A DNA stretch of 64,000 bases from CAIYTF01 sp963664845 (GCA_963664845.1 OY761615.1:4216001-4280000), one strand, 5' to 3'. Counted from the first letter of the stretch, positions 26,017 to 34,792 are shown. The notes: generated by a model from the sequence alone, not told the origin. Numbers and translations are program-made.

Positions 26017-26331
26017 AAAATGGAATTGCCGTGAGCCGGATTTATGTTGTGACGAAAAATAGAAAAACAGATATCCCGGATTATTGGTCTGTAACCCGGG
26101 GTCATAAATTGGAGCCTCAGTTGTTATCAGCGAGGCGATCATCAAATGCTGGCAACAAACAGCTTTGCCCATGCTAACCAATTCTAATGCCTGCAGTTGG
26201 TTTTGAAGATAAACTTAAATAGGTTTGAGAAGTGGATTATGGCAGGACGGTCAGAAACCGGATCGTTTCGTTAGGGATTAAATAGTTTACACAGTTCAAT
26301 ACCTGGTGTAATAATTTCAGATTAGGCGGAT
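26017..26331. other. Intergenic region, nothing recognised
   Basis: About 315 bp between the rnr terminator and the next gene. I see no open frame of good coding quality, RNA fold or repeat here; it presumably holds the promoter of the following gene. Confidence 0.4.
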
Positions 26332-27147
26332 ATGAAAGCAATATTTCTCATATGTTTTTTGTTTACTGCATTTCTCATGCAGGCACAACCGCTTGTCCCT
26401 TTCCCGGCTGACAGGCAAATACAAAACAGGGCATGGGCTGTTGCCACATTATTAAGCATACCACAAGACGCTGTATGTCTCACGTATGATGACAGCCAAA
26501 GCGATTCCGCTCAGATTTCAGATACCTGCTTTGCACGGGCAGAACTTGCGTACCGGGATCAGGATTATGAAAAGGCACTGAAGTATTACAAACAAAGTGT
26601 AGTTGCTGACACTGCATTACGCTGCAAGGCTTATCCCCGCATGGCACGGATCCATTTTGCTTTTGGGACCGTGGCGCTTGGCAATGCAGATTATGAAATC
26701 TCTGCATTTAATTATAAAGTTGCTGTAACGTATGATGCAACCCTGGCGCAAGATATCTCGGCAGTCTTCAGGAACATTCAGAAACATCCAATTCTATATA
26801 CAACACTTTCTGTCGTCCCGGGTTTGGGGCAGCTGGCAAACGGGAAGACGATAAAGGGAACATTGCTATTCTCCCTTTTTTCCTTCTGTATGCTTGAGGG
26901 AAACTACCTGAAGAACAAATACACTTCTGGCCGGGATTTAACCGGAAGTAACCCCGTCGTCTATATAAATAACCTGAGTAAAGTATGCTATGGAATAGCT
27001 GTTGCCACGGTAATCTACAGTATGTTCGATTCATATATGGATATAACGGCGTTTAACAGAATGTTTTCAATTAAGGCGGGGGAACAACATGCTATGGCAG
27101 GACCCCGTTCGTTCCAGTCGCTTTTTTCATTAAACATTGCACTGTAG
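26332..27147 (+). CDS. Secreted/membrane TPR protein with PGLGQ (DUF5683-like) domain, copy A
   Basis: 271 residues. A signal peptide (MKAIFLICFLFTAFLMQAQ) is followed by a TPR-like helical segment (CFARAELAYRDQDYEKALKYYKQS, about 65-145) and a membrane domain starting VVPGLGQLANGKTIKGTLLFSLFSF with two or three hydrophobic helices. The PGLGQ-NGK motif typifies a Bacteroidota envelope family (DUF5683) whose function is unknown. It ends FQSLFSLNIAL, almost like its paralogue 150 bp downstream, so this is a tandem duplication. Probably inner-membrane with a periplasmic TPR. Confidence 0.65.
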   Translation: MKAIFLICFLFTAFLMQAQPLVPFPADRQIQNRAWAVATLLSIPQDAVCLTYDDSQSDSAQISDTCFARAELAYRDQDYEKALKYYKQSVVADTALRCKAYPRMARIHFAFGTVALGNADYEISAFNYKVAVTYDATLAQDISAVFRNIQKHPILYTTLSVVPGLGQLANGKTIKGTLLFSLFSFCMLEGNYLKNKYTSGRDLTGSNPVVYINNLSKVCYGIAVATVIYSMFDSYMDITAFNRMFSIKAGEQHAMAGPRSFQSLFSLNIAL

Positions 27148-27300
27148 GGTTCAAAATTTTGGACCCCTGCATTGACAATATGCTTAAAATTGATCTCAGT
27201 GATATTTGAAAATTTCTGAGATACCGGGAAATGCCGACGAAATAAACCGGAAAAGTAAATTATTCCAAAAAAAATCATAACACATTAGGGACTTATCAGT

Positions 27301-28137
27301 ATGAAAATGCTAATTCCTGTTCTCATGCTCATTATGACACTGTTTACAAACGCGCAAACCATAAATACACTTTTGAGTGAAGTTGCACTTAGGGACAGTG
27401 CGGCAAAAGCTGAGCAAATGCTTAAATCAGGGAACTGCGAAGAGAGTATTGCACTATACCAAAACCTGATGGCACTGAACCCGGAGAACAGACAACGCTA
27501 TGCAACAGCAATTGCGGAAGCCTGTTTTGCCCAGGCAGACTCATTGTATAAACAGTTGGATTATGAGAAGTCAATTGAATTCTTTGAAAGAGGTATTGCA
27601 AGCGATTCCCTGTTGAAAAGCAGGGTGTATCCACAAATGGCACGGATATATTTAGTGTTGGGGAATATTGATTTGAGTAAGGCAAATTATGAAACATCAG
27701 CAGCAAACTATAAAAAAGCATTGGCCTGCGATTCCACGCTGTTGCATGATATTTCCATGGTGTTCAGCAAAATACACAAAAACCCGTTGGGCTATACGCT
27801 TTTGTCGTTTATCCCCGGATTAGGGCAGATTGCAAACGGGAAACTAACCAGGGGCTTGATCCAGTTTTCCGTGTTTGCCTTTTGTGTAGGCGAAGGAGTA
27901 CACTTTCAGCAACGTGCCAAAGATAGCTTTGCAAATTCCGATGGTCCTTTTGACCTCGATGCGATCAGGAGTGCGATCTATTTTGGTGTTGCTGCCATGC
28001 TCGTCGTTTACAGTATTATCGATTCTAACATGGATATAACTCACTACAACAGGTGGTACTCACTCTATCCACCGGCACCGGTTGAGAAAAAACTCGGTGG
28101 ATTCAAGTCGCTGTTTTCCTTTAATGTGGCGTTATAA
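27301..28137 (+). CDS. Secreted/membrane TPR protein with PGLGQ (DUF5683-like) domain, copy B
   Basis: 278 residues, same architecture as the preceding gene: signal peptide ending in NAQT, an extra N-terminal TPR-like segment (CEESIALYQNLMALNPENRQRY), a second TPR (CFAQADSLYKQLDYEKSIEFFERG), FIPGLGQIANGKLTRGLIQFSVFAF, and a C-terminal FKSLFSFNVAL. It shares the VYSI(M)DS(N)MDIT pattern with copy A. Divergence is considerable, so the duplication is old. Function unknown; the conserved SLFSxNxAL tail may be a localisation or interaction signal. Confidence 0.65.
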   Translation: MKMLIPVLMLIMTLFTNAQTINTLLSEVALRDSAAKAEQMLKSGNCEESIALYQNLMALNPENRQRYATAIAEACFAQADSLYKQLDYEKSIEFFERGIASDSLLKSRVYPQMARIYLVLGNIDLSKANYETSAANYKKALACDSTLLHDISMVFSKIHKNPLGYTLLSFIPGLGQIANGKLTRGLIQFSVFAFCVGEGVHFQQRAKDSFANSDGPFDLDAIRSAIYFGVAAMLVVYSIIDSNMDITHYNRWYSLYPPAPVEKKLGGFKSLFSFNVAL

Positions 28138-28172
28138 GTGTTGCCCTGTTATATAAGTTTTACCGGTTGAAA

Positions 28173-28202
28173 CTTAGGGGCTCAAAATTTTTAACTCCTA
28201 AG
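28173..28202. terminator. Stem-loop between convergent genes
   Basis: CTTAGG (28173-28178) pairs with CCTAAG (28197-28202), with further interrupted pairing inside an AT-rich loop. It lies between converging coding regions and could stop transcription from both sides. Confidence 0.4.
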
Positions 28203-28217
28203 GAAAGAAAACTTGAT

Positions 28218-29156
28218 TTATTTCAGGTAGTTGATCTTTTTTGAAATCATTTGGCCCCCGGCCTTTAAGCAGATAATGTATATACCCGTCGCAAGATTGA
28301 TCGCCTGTTTGCCTGTATCAAAACGAAATGTATTGTTCCCGGCATCGCACCACCTGTTTTCCAATGTTGCAATTTTGCTTCCCATGATATCATAAAGATC
28401 AATCTTGACATTACCCGCGGTTGGAATTGAATACGATATTATCGTTGACGAGTTGAACGGGTTTGGAAAATTTTTTAAGGTGAGATTGCTTTCTCTTGCC
28501 AGGAAGGGAGATTGTTTTTCTATCGCGGTTATATTGTTGAAACGCGAGAGGGTGATTGATATACGATAAATAAAGAGTTCCATAAGGCCGCGTCTGAAAC
28601 GGTATTGCCGTTTGCAAAACCCTGTATCTTGCGCGAATATGGAGCTGTCAGACATTCCTATACCATTGGTGGTATCATCTTTTGTCGAGTAGCATACCCT
28701 GCTTCCGGATTGCGTATACCTGAACAGGCTGGAAAGGCCTGCGCTAAAATCCCAAACCAGTGAATTGTTGTTAACTCCAATTTTGTGGGAATCAGTCAGT
28801 GCTTCGGAAATATCGAATGTGTATTGTGATACTTTGAAAGTATCATAATAGCCGCCGGCATTTTTAAAAATTGAAAAACCCTTTGAATGCAACGAATCGA
28901 TTTCCAGCACCTGCCAGATTATTGAGCTGTCGTTTATGGCGTTGGATATAATCTGCAGTGTTACCACGCCTGAATCCAAATCGGATTCCAGCATATAGCC
29001 CATGTCGTTATCGGTGTAAGAATAGTAGTATTGATATGTATAGGTGTTCCCAACATGAAGCGGCATCATATCATAGACCGGACTTTGTCCCAAAACAAGA
29101 AGGGGAGAGACAAGCAAAAAGAAGAAAGCAAAAAACTTTGAATAATTAGTAATCAT
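28218..29156 (-). CDS. Secreted protein with T9SS C-terminal sorting domain
   Basis: About 312 residues from ATG 29156. The signal peptide MITNYSKFFAFFFLLVSPLLVLGQ is followed by a beta-rich body of unknown function (about 25-220). The C-terminus is a type A sorting domain (NFPNPFNSSTIISYSIPTAGNVKIDLYD, ending ISKKINYLK), which directs export through the type IX secretion system and anchoring or release at the surface. The start is chosen because longer forms place 60 residues before the signal peptide. No enzymatic motif recognised. Confidence 0.75.
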   Translation of the reverse strand: MITNYSKFFAFFFLLVSPLLVLGQSPVYDMMPLHVGNTYTYQYYYSYTDNDMGYMLESDLDSGVVTLQIISNAINDSSIIWQVLEIDSLHSKGFSIFKNAGGYYDTFKVSQYTFDISEALTDSHKIGVNNNSLVWDFSAGLSSLFRYTQSGSRVCYSTKDDTTNGIGMSDSSIFAQDTGFCKRQYRFRRGLMELFIYRISITLSRFNNITAIEKQSPFLARESNLTLKNFPNPFNSSTIISYSIPTAGNVKIDLYDIMGSKIATLENRWCDAGNNTFRFDTGKQAINLATGIYIICLKAGGQMISKKINYLK

Positions 29157-29431
29157 TTTCCGCCTGAATATTAATGTTACGTAAATATTTATTTTTGATG
29201 CAGTCCAAAATTTACATAAGCATCCGGACAGAAGATACTTAATCAGCCTGCTATATGCAATGGCATTCCAGAGGTGCCCCTTGCTTTGTTGATTAAAGAA
29301 TTTGTCTTGGGTGGGAACAGCATTGTTGAAGTGCGGCATTGCTTACACACGTGAATCTGCTTATTACCATATTGGGTGAGTAATATAAAGAACATTCAGG
29401 TCAAAATTTTTGGTATTATAAAAACAATTGC

Positions 29432-29471
29432 GAAACCAAAAGGTTTCATATATATTAGCAACCGAAAGGTT
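29432..29471 (+). promoter_or_regulatory. Two palindromic operators upstream of arsR
   Basis: AACCAAAAGGTT lies within GAAACCAAAAGGTTTC (29432-29447) and AACCGAAAGGTT lies at 29460-29471. They share AACC-nAAA-GGTT with centres 26 bp apart; the second ends 7 bp before the arsR start. Likely autoregulatory binding sites. Confidence 0.55.
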
Positions 29472-29478
29472 ACACATT

Positions 29479-29805
29479 ATGAGAAGAGACGTTTTTCAGG
29501 CTATTGCCGACCCGACCCGGAGAGAGATTTTAAGCATGATCGCTTATAAACCGCTCAATGTTAATTCGGTGGCTGGGCATTTTAGTGTCAGTCGTACCGC
29601 CATTTACAAACACGTTAAAATATTAACCGAATGCGGCCTGGTGGTTGTTGAGCAAAAGGGACGCGAACGGTTTTATGAGGCAAGGTTGGGAAAGCTTGGT
29701 GAGGTATCGGATTGGATTGAGCAATACCGGAAATTATGGGAAGAAAGGCTTGATTCTCTTGAAGAATACCTGGAAGTATTGCAGGCCAAAAAGAAGACTA
29801 ATTGA
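29479..29805 (+). CDS. ArsR-family transcriptional regulator
   Basis: About 108 residues from ATG 29479. The winged helix-turn-helix reads FQAIADPTRREILSMIAYKPLNVNSVAGHFSVSRTAIYKHVKILTECGLV, then EQKGRERFYEARLGKLGEVSDWI. This subtype (SdpR/YczG-like) is usually found beside SRPBCC/AHSA1 proteins, and two such genes follow on the same strand. No metal-binding Cys motif (ELCVCDL type) is present, so it is probably not a metal sensor. It likely represses its own promoter through the two palindromes just upstream. Confidence 0.85.
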   Translation: MRRDVFQAIADPTRREILSMIAYKPLNVNSVAGHFSVSRTAIYKHVKILTECGLVVVEQKGRERFYEARLGKLGEVSDWIEQYRKLWEERLDSLEEYLEVLQAKKKTN

Positions 29806-30002
29806 ACAAGCAGCTTAACAGACCCACGGGCGTGGGGTTGTTTTGAGTGAGCGGATAACAAGCGATATGCAGCTTACCAGTAACTGATGGCTGCAAGTGT
29901 GTGGCAAACTTAATTTAATCTATTCAGGATCAGTCATTTTTTGAAGGCAAGTATACTTTCAATCTGATCGCTATTATTAACTTTATCTGAAAGAAGGACA
30001 CT

Positions 30003-30485
30003 ATGACAGCAAATCAAGGAAACGACCTTGTTATTACCCGTATTTTCGACGCACCAAAGGAATTGGTGTGGAAAGCGTGGACCGACCCGGAACGCATAAT
30101 GAAGTGGTGGGGGCCTAAGATGTTCACCGTCCCACACTGCCGGATTGATCTGCGTGTAGGAGGTTCTTATTTGCTTTGTATGCGGGATCAGGATGGAAAG
30201 AACTTTTGGACCACCGGCGTTTACGAGGAAATTGTGCCATTCGATCGACTGGTTCATACTGACTGCTTCGCAGATGAGAACGGGAATATCATCCCCGCCT
30301 CATATTATGGGATGCCTGGCGATGATTGGCCTTTGGCAATGAAGGTGATCTTGGTTTTTGAGGATTTGAAAGGAAAAACAAAGATGACTTTGAGGCACAT
30401 TGGTCTGCCGGGTGCAACCATGAGCGAAATGACCGGAACGGGCTGGAACGAATCATTTGATAAGCTGGCAGAAAGCTTGAAATAA
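30003..30485 (+). CDS. SRPBCC/AHSA1-family protein A
   Basis: 160 residues with the START/AHSA1-like fold signature: an N-terminal ITRIFDAPKELVWKAWTDPERIMKWWGPK, a mid VGGSYLLCMRDQDGKNFWTTGVYEEIVPFDRLVHTD, and a C-terminal GTGWNESFDKLAESLK. These helix-grip proteins bind hydrophobic ligands; the ligand here is unknown. It lies 200 bp after arsR, in a typical arsR-SRPBCC cluster. An in-cluster duplicate follows. Confidence 0.82.
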   Translation: MTANQGNDLVITRIFDAPKELVWKAWTDPERIMKWWGPKMFTVPHCRIDLRVGGSYLLCMRDQDGKNFWTTGVYEEIVPFDRLVHTDCFADENGNIIPASYYGMPGDDWPLAMKVILVFEDLKGKTKMTLRHIGLPGATMSEMTGTGWNESFDKLAESLK

Positions 30486-30568
30486 TTTCTGCTGAGCATT
30501 TATCACAAGCGCAATTAGAACAGACAGAATGAAATTTATTGGTGACTAAACACGAAAGGAGAATGACG

Positions 30569-31057
30569 ATGCATCAAGGAAGCGCAACAATAGGAAATAC
30601 TGCGGACAGGGAAATTATAGGGACACGGGTTTATGATGCGCCACGAGAACTCGTTTGGCGGATGTGGACTGAGGCGGAGCACATTGCAAAGTGGTGGGGA
30701 CCAAATGGTTTTACCAATACAATTCATGAAATGGAAGTGAAGCATGGTGGCGTGTGGCGTTTTATTATGCACGGACCCGATGGTACGGACTATCCAAACG
30801 AAATACATTATACGGAAGTTGTAAAACCTGAACTTTTAAAGTATGATCAAAATGGTAAAGAAGGCGAACCCGGGTATCACGGGGTTACCGTAACATTCGA
30901 AGCCATTGGAGAGAAAACCAAAGTTTGCATGAGAATGGTGTTTAATACAGCTGAAGAACGGGACATGATCGAAGAAAAATATCATGCTGTCGAAGGCCTG
31001 TATCAGAACCTGAATAAACTCCATGTGTATTTGCTGGAACTGCCGGATGCCGGATAA
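30569..31057 (+). CDS. SRPBCC/AHSA1-family protein B
   Basis: About 162 residues. The start chosen is ATG 30569 with AGGAG 7 bases upstream; an ATG at 30563 is too close to it. Same fold as its neighbour: GTRVYDAPRELVWRMWTEAEHIAKWWGPNGF, GGVWRFIMHGPDGTDYPNEIHYTEVVKPELL, and C-terminal GLYQNLNKLHVYLLEL. It is a tandem paralogue of protein A but diverged, which suggests different ligands. Probably controlled by the same ArsR. Confidence 0.82.
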   Translation: MHQGSATIGNTADREIIGTRVYDAPRELVWRMWTEAEHIAKWWGPNGFTNTIHEMEVKHGGVWRFIMHGPDGTDYPNEIHYTEVVKPELLKYDQNGKEGEPGYHGVTVTFEAIGEKTKVCMRMVFNTAEERDMIEEKYHAVEGLYQNLNKLHVYLLELPDAG

Positions 31058-31170
31058 AGGACTCAGGCTATCAGTGTGTGATCATTTGGTGTGAAAAGTT
31101 ACTTCCTTGAGTTTGTAACAAGAATAGATTATTATTGCTAAATAAATTCCAGAAAACTGAAAGAACCATT

Positions 31171-31488
31171 ATGAATCAGAAGGAAATTATTGGGGAACTT
31201 AAGCTGCAATTAGAGCGGCATTTCCCGGATTTGATCCGCAGTGTAATACTATTTGGCTCTCAGGTGAAAGGGAATCAACATGCTGATTCAGATTATGATG
31301 TTCTTATTGTTACTGCATATCCTGTTGATTGGCGGCTTGATGACCGGATATCCAATATTTGTTACGATGTAATGCTGAAGCATGATATTTTGATAGATTA
31401 TAAGACCATTGCAGAATCTGAGCTGTTAACGGTCAAAGGAGCTCAGCCTTATATAATTGATGCACTCGAGACGGGAGTGGTGGTTTGA
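31171..31488 (+). CDS. Minimal nucleotidyltransferase (MNT-domain antitoxin-like)
   Basis: 105 residues with the nucleotidyltransferase core VILFGSQVKGNQHADSDYDVLIV (GS-x10-DxD), the palm Asp residues intact. MNT proteins usually pair with HEPN toxins (HepT/MntA type), AMPylating them to neutralise RNase activity. The next gene overlaps by 4 bp and starts like a HEPN protein but is cut short, so this antitoxin-like gene now lacks a full partner here. Start at ATG 31171. Confidence 0.78.
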   Translation: MNQKEIIGELKLQLERHFPDLIRSVILFGSQVKGNQHADSDYDVLIVTAYPVDWRLDDRISNICYDVMLKHDILIDYKTIAESELLTVKGAQPYIIDALETGVVV

Positions 31489-31604
31489 CTATTCCGGAGG
31501 AGAGCAAAAAGGCACTTATTGCCTACCTCATCAATCAGGCAGAGAGCATGATTGATGAGGTTGCATTCCTTATTGATAATAAAAAAACTTATTTTTGCGG
31601 TTAA
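31485..31604 (+). pseudogene. Truncated HEPN toxin remnant
   Basis: Starts at TTG 31485, overlapping the nucleotidyltransferase stop. The first 39 codons read TIPEESKKALIAYLINQAES then MIDEVAFLIDN, which resembles the first helix of MNT-partner HEPN proteins, but a TAA ends the frame at 31602-31604. The RxxxxH active site is absent. I see no continuation of the gene in the following 300 bp, so most was deleted rather than merely frameshifted. Confidence 0.5.
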
Positions 31605-31901
31605 CGGGATATTGTTGCGTCCTTTGAGGTCCTTTATTGTCTGAACTAAGATGTGTGTGATTCATTTGATGGTCATGATTATTCCCGAGATAGGATTAAC
31701 AGCCCCCAAAAAAACAGGGCAAATCAGTTCAGTCTACATTAAAGGAGTAATCAATATCACATAAATCACAAACATTAAATAAATCCAGGTTCGGACGTTT
31801 TTCATTTGCGCGTCCAAATTAGCAATCAGGATTATTTCTGCTATTGTATATGATGGGCTAATTCTCTATTTTTTGAACAAAAGTAAATCAGGAAGAAAGC
31901 A
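31605..31901. other. Intergenic region after HEPN remnant
   Basis: About 297 bp with no coding frame. AT-rich, no convincing hairpin or repeat. It probably includes the promoter of the toxin-antitoxin pair that follows; eroded HEPN sequence may extend into it. Confidence 0.35.
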
Positions 31902-32120
31902 ATGATCCAGAATTTGTCGAAGCAGATTGACAGTTTAAGTTTGCAGGAAAAGATCCTTCTGGTCGAAGAACTATGGAATAATATTTCAGAAACTGCTGCC
32001 ACGCTGGGACTCTCTGAAGCCCAGAAAAAAGAGCTTGCCCGAAGATTGGAATCATTTGAAAAAAGTCCGGAATTGGGGCGCCCATGGGAGGATATAAAAC
32101 GGGACATCGCGAGGTTGTAG
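31902..32120 (+). CDS. Addiction-module antitoxin (RelB-like, TIGR02574 type)
   Basis: 72 residues with the family pattern QIDSLSLQEKILLVEELWNNI then LGLSEAQKKELARRLESFEKSPELGRPWEDIKRDI. These proteins neutralise ParE/RelE toxins encoded next to them and normally repress the operon. The toxin starts 7 bp downstream. Confidence 0.88.
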   Translation: MIQNLSKQIDSLSLQEKILLVEELWNNISETAATLGLSEAQKKELARRLESFEKSPELGRPWEDIKRDIARL

Positions 32121-32127
32121 AGCCGAA

Positions 32128-32418
32128 GTGAGTATAATTTTTCATCCTGCTGCCGAGCGGGAATTTTCAGATGCTTTTCAGTGGTATGATAAACAGGTGA
32201 AGGGTTTAGGTGCTGAGTTCTTCAAAGCAATTGATGAAGCAATTCAGCGCATAGAAAACACACCTCTCATATTTCCGGTTTGTTATATGACCTTGCGCAA
32301 AGCAGTGATAAAAAACTTCCCCTATATAATTCTTTTCCAGATCGTTCGCGCAGATATAAAAATCATTGCCATTTTCCACACAAGCAGAAATCCATTTAGT
32401 TGGACTGAAAGAAAATAG
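32128..32418 (+). CDS. ParE/RelE-family toxin
   Basis: 96 residues from GTG 32128. Family landmarks: FHPAAEREFSDAFQWYDKQVKGLGAEFFKAIDEAIQRI, PVCYMTLRKAVIKNFPYIILFQI and a C-terminal VRADIKIIAIFHTSRNP. ParE-type toxins block gyrase and RelE-type cleave mRNA; the PF-YIIxFxI pattern with FHTSRNP is common to the pair-type found with TIGR02574 antitoxins, and the exact target cannot be told. The frame is intact, so the module is probably active. Confidence 0.88.
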   Translation: MSIIFHPAAEREFSDAFQWYDKQVKGLGAEFFKAIDEAIQRIENTPLIFPVCYMTLRKAVIKNFPYIILFQIVRADIKIIAIFHTSRNPFSWTERK

Positions 32419-32573
32419 AGACGTTGTTCTATGTGCTGCCTAGTTGCAGCTAAAAATGATAGCTTAAACGCTAAGTTTGCAAAGCAACGCAAAGCTAGAA
32501 TGAGCATGCTTCTCATACATGTCCCCTTGGCGCTCTTTGCGGTTAAAATTGTCCGAATTCGCAACTATTTAAA

Positions 32574-32605
32574 TTTGCAATTTCTACTCCAATTCCTTAT
32601 TTTTG
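32574..32605 (+). promoter_or_regulatory. Bacteroidota-type promoter of the tRNA-Leu/tRNA-Val unit
   Basis: TTTG (32574-32577), 20 nt, then TATTTTTG (32598-32605) is a perfect match to TTTG/TAnnTTTG. The tRNA-Leu 5' end lies 22 bp downstream. Confidence 0.65.
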
Positions 32606-32626
32606 TTGCTCGGTACTATTATGTAT

Positions 32627-32712
32627 GCCGGGATGGCGGAATTGGTAGACGCACAGGACTTAAAATCCTGTGGGAATTAGTTCCCGTGCCGGTTCGACTC
32701 CGGCTCTCGGTA
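32627..32712 (+). tRNA. tRNA-Leu (TAA anticodon)
   Basis: 86 nt with a long variable arm (GGGAATTAGTTCCC), acceptor GCCGGGA/TCTCGGT, anticodon loop CTTAAAA, and T loop TTCGACT. CCA not encoded. First gene of a two-tRNA unit. Confidence 0.95.
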
Positions 32713-32720
32713 CTACGTGG

Positions 32721-32794
32721 GGGTTCTTAGCTCAGTTGGTTAGAGCGTCTGCTTGACGTGCAGAAGGTCATAGGTTCGAATCCTATAGAGCCCA
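32721..32794 (+). tRNA. tRNA-Val (GAC anticodon)
   Basis: 74 nt: acceptor GGGTTCT/AGAGCCC, D arm GCTC...GAGC, anticodon loop TTGACGT in stem TCTGC/GCAGA, T loop TTCGAAT. CCA not encoded. 8 bp after tRNA-Leu; followed by a terminator. Confidence 0.95.
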
Positions 32795-32803
32795 CTATAC
32801 AAT

Positions 32804-32828
32804 TCGGAGGCAACTCCGATTTTTTTTT
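32804..32828 (+). terminator. Rho-independent terminator between tRNA-Val and thrS
   Basis: TCGGAG-GCAA-CTCCGA stem-loop followed by nine T residues. Its position only 20 bp before thrS could allow it to limit read-through from the tRNA promoter into thrS. Confidence 0.85.
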
Positions 32829-32847
32829 ATATATACGTCTCAGATCT

Positions 32848-34779
32848 ATGAATACAATTACTGTTACTTTCCCTGATGGGAACAGCAAAGAATTTGAAGC
32901 TGGACTGTCCGCATTCGAGATCGCTAAATCAATCTCCCGGAACCTGGCTGAAGATGCAGTCGCCGTAAAAATTAACGGCGTTGTCAAAGAACTCCATACC
33001 GTGCTGAACGATTCAGCCACTGTCCAGTTCCTCACATTCGAAGATGCCGAAGGGAAACATGTCTATTGGCATTCAACATCGCATCTGATGGCGCATGCCA
33101 TTCAGTCGCTGTGGCCTGAAGCGCGTTTCGGCGTTGGACCTGCAATCGAGACGGGGTTCTATTATGATTTTGATATTAATACGAAGCTTACCGAGGACGA
33201 CCTTCGCACAATAGAAGCGAAGATGATGGAACTGTCAAAACAGAACCAAAGTTTTGTACGTTCCGAACTTTCCAAGGCAGATGCGCTTGAATATTTTGGC
33301 AAAGTGCAGGATCCGTATAAAGTTGAGATCATCAGCGAGATTGACGAAACCGCAGAGGCTATCAGTCTTTATAAAGAAGGTGACTTCACCGATCTTTGCG
33401 TTGGTCCTCACCTTCCGTCTGCCGGAAAAATCAAATTTGTGCGTTTGCTTACCGTCTCAGGTTCCTATTGGAGAGGCGACGAGAAGCGCAAGCAATTACA
33501 GCGCATCTACGGAATCTCCTTCCCCAAGAAGAAACCGCTTGATGACTATATCGCTTTCCTTGAAGAAGCAAAAAAACGCGATCACCGCAAGCTCGGAAAA
33601 CAACTTGACCTGTTCAGCATCCACGAGGAAGCCGGCGCGGGACTCATATACTGGCATCCCAAAGGCTCCATGATCCGTTTGCAGATTGAAAATTTCTGGC
33701 GCGAAGCACACATGGCCAATGGTTATGAGCTGCTGTATACACCCCACGTGGGAAAGAGCTGGCTCTGGGAAACAAGCGGTCACCTTGATTTTTACAAGGA
33801 CAGCATGTATTCCGGCATGAAGATAGACGAGCAGGATTATTATGTGAAACCGATGAACTGCCCGTTCCACATTATGATCTATGAGACCAAACTGCGCTCC
33901 TATCGTGACCTGCCGCTCCGGTGGGCTGAATTGGGCACCGTGTACCGCTATGAAAAAAGCGGCGTTCTCCATGGTCTGATGCGTGTCCGCGGGTTTACGC
34001 AGGACGATGCGCACATTTTCTGCGCCCAGGAACAAATTGGCGACGAAATTAAAGAAGTTATCCGTTTTGCCAAATACGTCTGGGACGCATTCGGCTTCAA
34101 GGAATTAAAATATTATCTCTCTACCCGGCCTGAAAAAGCCGTGGCCGGAAATGATGAGCTTTGGGCAAAAGCCACCAGCGCACTTGAGAATGCAATGAAA
34201 GATATGGGCATTGACTATGAAGTTGATGATGGCGGTGGTGCTTTCTACGGTCCCAAAATTGACATTAAAATCAAAGATGCGCTTAACCGCGAATGGCAGA
34301 TGAGCACCATCCAGTTTGACTTCAATATGTCAGCACGCTTCAACATGACCTATATTGGCGAAGATGGCAAAGAACATCAGCCGTTTATGGTTCACCGGGC
34401 ACTTTTAGGCTCAATTGAACGCTTTTTCGGCGTTTTGATCGAGCACTATGCAGGTGCATTCCCCATGTGGCTTGCTCCGGTGCAGGTGGTTGTGGCTCCA
34501 ATTTCCCAGAATTTCCTGGAATATGCCAAATCTGTCACAGAGCAGTTGAGAGCAGCCGGTTTGCGGGTTGAACTCGACGAAAGCAACGAGAAAATTGGCT
34601 TCAAAATCCGCCGTTCCGAGACAGATAAAGTGCCCTATACCGTCGTGGTCGGGGAGAAGGAACAGGCCTCGGAATCGATTTCTGTGAGGAAGCATAAAGT
34701 GGGGGATCAGGGTGCATTTCCTATTTCCGATTTTATTGCTAAATTACAGGTCGAAATAAATAATAAAATTGTTAACTAG
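32848..34779 (+). CDS. thrS: Threonyl-tRNA synthetase
   Basis: Charges tRNA-Thr in the cytoplasm. 643 residues, full length. Domains in order: TGS (1-62), second additional domain with HXXXH-type editing site (HSTSHLMAHAIQ near 73-84), catalytic class II core with motif 2 TVYRYEKSGVLHGLMRVRGFTQDDAHIFC, MNCPFH zinc ligand, motif 3 HRALLGSIERF, and an anticodon-binding domain (about 535-640). It opens the thrS-infC-rpmI-rplT-pheS-pheT cluster. Confidence 0.96.
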   Translation: MNTITVTFPDGNSKEFEAGLSAFEIAKSISRNLAEDAVAVKINGVVKELHTVLNDSATVQFLTFEDAEGKHVYWHSTSHLMAHAIQSLWPEARFGVGPAIETGFYYDFDINTKLTEDDLRTIEAKMMELSKQNQSFVRSELSKADALEYFGKVQDPYKVEIISEIDETAEAISLYKEGDFTDLCVGPHLPSAGKIKFVRLLTVSGSYWRGDEKRKQLQRIYGISFPKKKPLDDYIAFLEEAKKRDHRKLGKQLDLFSIHEEAGAGLIYWHPKGSMIRLQIENFWREAHMANGYELLYTPHVGKSWLWETSGHLDFYKDSMYSGMKIDEQDYYVKPMNCPFHIMIYETKLRSYRDLPLRWAELGTVYRYEKSGVLHGLMRVRGFTQDDAHIFCAQEQIGDEIKEVIRFAKYVWDAFGFKELKYYLSTRPEKAVAGNDELWAKATSALENAMKDMGIDYEVDDGGGAFYGPKIDIKIKDALNREWQMSTIQFDFNMSARFNMTYIGEDGKEHQPFMVHRALLGSIERFFGVLIEHYAGAFPMWLAPVQVVVAPISQNFLEYAKSVTEQLRAAGLRVELDESNEKIGFKIRRSETDKVPYTVVVGEKEQASESISVRKHKVGDQGAFPISDFIAKLQVEINNKIVN

Positions 34780-34792
34780 GTAGGAGTTCGCT

